Source: Trueperaceae bacterium
Lineage (GTDB): Bacteria; Deinococcota; Deinococci; Deinococcales; Trueperaceae
NCBI GenBank assembly: GCA_011390455.1
Contig: JAABSI010000124.1
Span: forward strand, 1 to 7,585
Direction: 5' to 3'
DNA length: 7,585 bases
Shown: in pieces, positions 5,706 to 7,585 of the stretch
Position numbering within the stretch: the first letter of the stretch is position 1
How the letters are laid out: each line of letters starts with the position of its first letter
The notes under the pieces: generated by a model
Told to the model about the DNA's origin: nothing
The model's database searches: none
Seen by the model: the letters and a program-made list of their open reading frames with translations, nothing else
Made by a program: the position numbers and the translations under genes

Positions 5706-7585
5706 CAGGGGGCCGCGCCCCCCTACCTGGACGCCAGCCTGGCCGTCGAGGCGCGCGTCGCCGATCTGCTCGCGCGCATGACGCTCGAAGAGAAGCTCGG
5801 CCAGATGACGCTGATCGAGAAGGGGAGCGTCACCCCGGCCGGGGCGGCGCGCTTCGCGCTCGGCGGCGTGTTGAGCGGCGGCGGGGGCTACCCGGCCGGC
5901 GACAACACGGTCGCCGGCTGGACGGCCATGGTGCACGCGTACCAGGACGCCGCGCTCGGCACCCGCCTGGGCATCCCGCTGCTCTACGGCGTCGACGCGG
6001 TGCACGGCCACGCCAACCTCGCCGGCGCGGTCGTGTTCCCCCACAACGTCGGCCTGGGCGCGGCCGCGAACCCCGACCTGGTCGCCGCCATCGGCCGCGC
6101 GACCGCCGTCGAGCTCATCGCCACCGGCATCTATTGGAACTACGCGCCCGTCCTCGCGGTGCCGCGCGACGTCCGCTGGGGGCGCACGTACGAGGGCTAT
6201 GGCGAGGACCCGGCGCTCGTCACCGAGCTCGCGCTCGCCGCCATGCGTGGCCTGCAAGGCGACGATCTGGCAGCCCCCGACACGGTGCTCGCCACCCCCA
6301 AGCACTTCGTCGGCGACGGTGGCACCGCCTTCGGCACCTCGCCGCTGCCCGACGGCTTGCTCGACCGCGGCGAGACCGCCGTCGACGAGGCGACGCTGCG
6401 GGCGGTCCACCTGGTGCCGTACGTGGCCGCCGTCGAAGCGGGCGCCCGGAGCGTGATGGTCTCGTTCTCGAGCTGGGGCGGCCTGCCGATGCACGCGCAC
6501 CGCACGCTGATCCAGGACGTCCTGCGCGGGGAGCTCGGCTTCACCGGCTTCGTCGTGTCCGATTGGGCCGGCATCGACGCCGTTGCGGCCGACTACGACG
6601 AAGCCGTCGTCGCGAGCGTGAACGCGGGCATCGACATGAACATGGTGCCCTACGACGCCCCGCGCTTCCTCGCGGCACTGCGGCGCGCCGTCGACCGCGG
6701 CGACGTCGCCCTCGCGCGGATCGATGAAGCGGTGGCCGCCATCCTGCGCGTCAAGTTCGAGCTCGGCCTGTTCGAGCGGCCGTACGGCGACGCCGCGCTC
6801 GAGGCGGCCGTGGGCTCGGACGCGCACCGCGCGCTGGCACGCGACGCCGTCGCCCAGACGCTCGTACTGCTGAAGAACGAGCGCGGCGCCCTGCCCCTGC
6901 AAGCCGATGCCGTCCAGACGGTGCTCGTCACGGGCTCGGGCGCCGACTCGATCGGCGTGCAGTCCGGCGGCTGGACGATCGAGTGGCAGGGCTCGACCGC
7001 CTCCCTGACCCCCGGCACCACCATCCTCGAGGGCCTCGAGGCGGGCTTCGGCGCCGGCACCACGCTGCGCCACAGCCCGCGCGGCCGCTTCACCGGCGAC
7101 GACGGCCAGCCGCTGCGGGGCGACATTGGCATCGCGGTGGTCGCCGAGCCGCCCTACGCCGAGTGGTTCGGCGACACGGCCGACCTGGCGCTGCCGGCGC
7201 GCGACCGCACCCTGGTCCAGAACCTGCGGGCGCGGGTCGACACGCTGATCGTCGTGGTCCTGTCCGGCCGGCCGGTCGTGCTGGACGGCATCCTCGAGCT
7301 GGCCGACGCGGTCGTCGCCGCCTGGCTCCCCGGCAGCGAGGGCGACGGCGTCGCCGACGTGCTCTTCGGCGACCGCGACTTCGTCGGCCAGCTGCCCTAC
7401 ACCTGGCCGCGCGACGTGGCGCAGCTCCCGTTCGACTTCGACGCCTTGGCAACCGTTGGCTGCACGGCGCCGTTGTTCCCCCGCGGGTACGGCCTGAGCT
7501 ACGCGGACGGCGCGGCGGCGAACCCGTGGCTGGCGCTGGCCGCCGACTGCGCGGCCGGTGGCGACGGGGTGGGAGCGGATCCCGC
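5595..7585 (+). CDS. Exported GH3 exo-beta-glucanase/beta-glucosidase (3' end outside window)
   Basis: The frame is open for 663 codons up to the window edge, with no stop or frameshift. After a signal peptide, a full GH3 two-domain enzyme is visible. The barrel carries YGVDAVHGH (Asp134), RWGRTYEGYGEDP (Arg197), PKHFVGDGG (Lys236-His237) and FVVSDWAGID (nucleophile Asp323). The second domain carries LLKNE (Lys427), GGWTIEWQG with Glu463 at the barley ExoI acid/base position, PPYAEWFGD (Glu523), SGRPVV, AAWLPGSEG and the closing RGYGLSY motif near residues 631-637. All catalytic residues expected for an ExoI-type exo-1,3/1,4-beta-glucanase are present. The protein continues at least 26 residues past the GH3 end with an Ala/Gly-rich stretch (AANPWLALAADCAAGGDG), so a further C-terminal domain, as in ExoP-type enzymes, may follow. 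It likely acts outside the cytoplasmic membrane, releasing glucose from beta-glucan or oligosaccharides. The exact linkage preference is not readable. Confidence 0.95.
   Translation, partial: MKRPVRKPPGVRAAASGMAARLAALVLALAAPWQVAAQGAAPPYLDASLAVEARVADLLARMTLEEKLGQMTLIEKGSVTPAGAARFALGGVLSGGGGYPAGDNTVAGWTAMVHAYQDAALGTRLGIPLLYGVDAVHGHANLAGAVVFPHNVGLGAAANPDLVAAIGRATAVELIATGIYWNYAPVLAVPRDVRWGRTYEGYGEDPALVTELALAAMRGLQGDDLAAPDTVLATPKHFVGDGGTAFGTSPLPDGLLDRGETAVDEATLRAVHLVPYVAAVEAGARSVMVSFSSWGGLPMHAHRTLIQDVLRGELGFTGFVVSDWAGIDAVAADYDEAVVASVNAGIDMNMVPYDAPRFLAALRRAVDRGDVALARIDEAVAAILRVKFELGLFERPYGDAALEAAVGSDAHRALARDAVAQTLVLLKNERGALPLQADAVQTVLVTGSGADSIGVQSGGWTIEWQGSTASLTPGTTILEGLEAGFGAGTTLRHSPRGRFTGDDGQPLRGDIGIAVVAEPPYAEWFGDTADLALPARDRTLVQNLRARVDTLIVVVLSGRPVVLDGILELADAVVAAWLPGSEGDGVADVLFGDRDFVGQLPYTWPRDVAQLPFDFDALATVGCTAPLFPRGYGLSYADGAAANPWLALAADCAAGGDGVGADP

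Noticed and set aside
5595..5720. Lipoprotein or twin-arginine export signal
   Set aside because: There is no Cys near the cleavage site and no RR motif; the signal is of ordinary Sec type.
5223..7073. Minus-strand open frame (616 codons) opposite the second GH3 gene
   Set aside because: The same compositional artefact, lying opposite conserved catalytic motifs.

Overview
The window is a densely packed, very GC-rich (roughly 70% or more by eye), entirely plus-strand segment of a bacterial carbohydrate-utilisation operon. Codons end almost always in G or C, starts are ATG or GTG with purine-rich ribosome-binding sites, and genes overlap by 4 bases. This fits high-GC groups such as Actinomycetota, Deinococcota (Trueperaceae type) or Myxococcota. 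Nothing in the sequence settles which. No RNA gene, mobile element, CRISPR array or transcription terminator was seen.

Layout: (1) 1-171 is the last 56 codons of a CUT1-type sugar ABC transporter permease. (2) After a 55-base gap, 227-3715 encodes a 1162-residue cytoplasmic protein that looks like a distant member of the GH94/GH149/GH161 group of (alpha/alpha)6-barrel glycoside phosphorylases; its exact reaction cannot be read from the sequence. A strong GC hairpin (251-280) lies just inside its start. (3) 3712-5598, starting at a GTG that overlaps the previous stop, encodes a GH3 protein without a signal peptide. (4) 5595-7585, starting at an ATG that overlaps the previous stop, encodes a second, homologous GH3 enzyme with a signal peptide; it runs off the right edge.

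Working model (inference): the exported GH3 trims beta-glucan or beta-gluco-oligosaccharides outside the membrane, the ABC transporter imports the products, and the cytoplasmic GH3 and the large phosphorylase-like enzyme finish the breakdown. Both GH3 proteins resemble the exo-1,3/1,4-beta-glucanase branch (barley ExoI, bacterial ExoP/Cel3A).

The points most worth a second look are the large under-described enzyme with its EWND motif, the contrast between the two GH3 copies at the acid/base position (Glu463 in the exported one, Ser454 in the cytoplasmic one, with further drift in that copy's C-terminal domain), and the hairpin at the start of the large gene.
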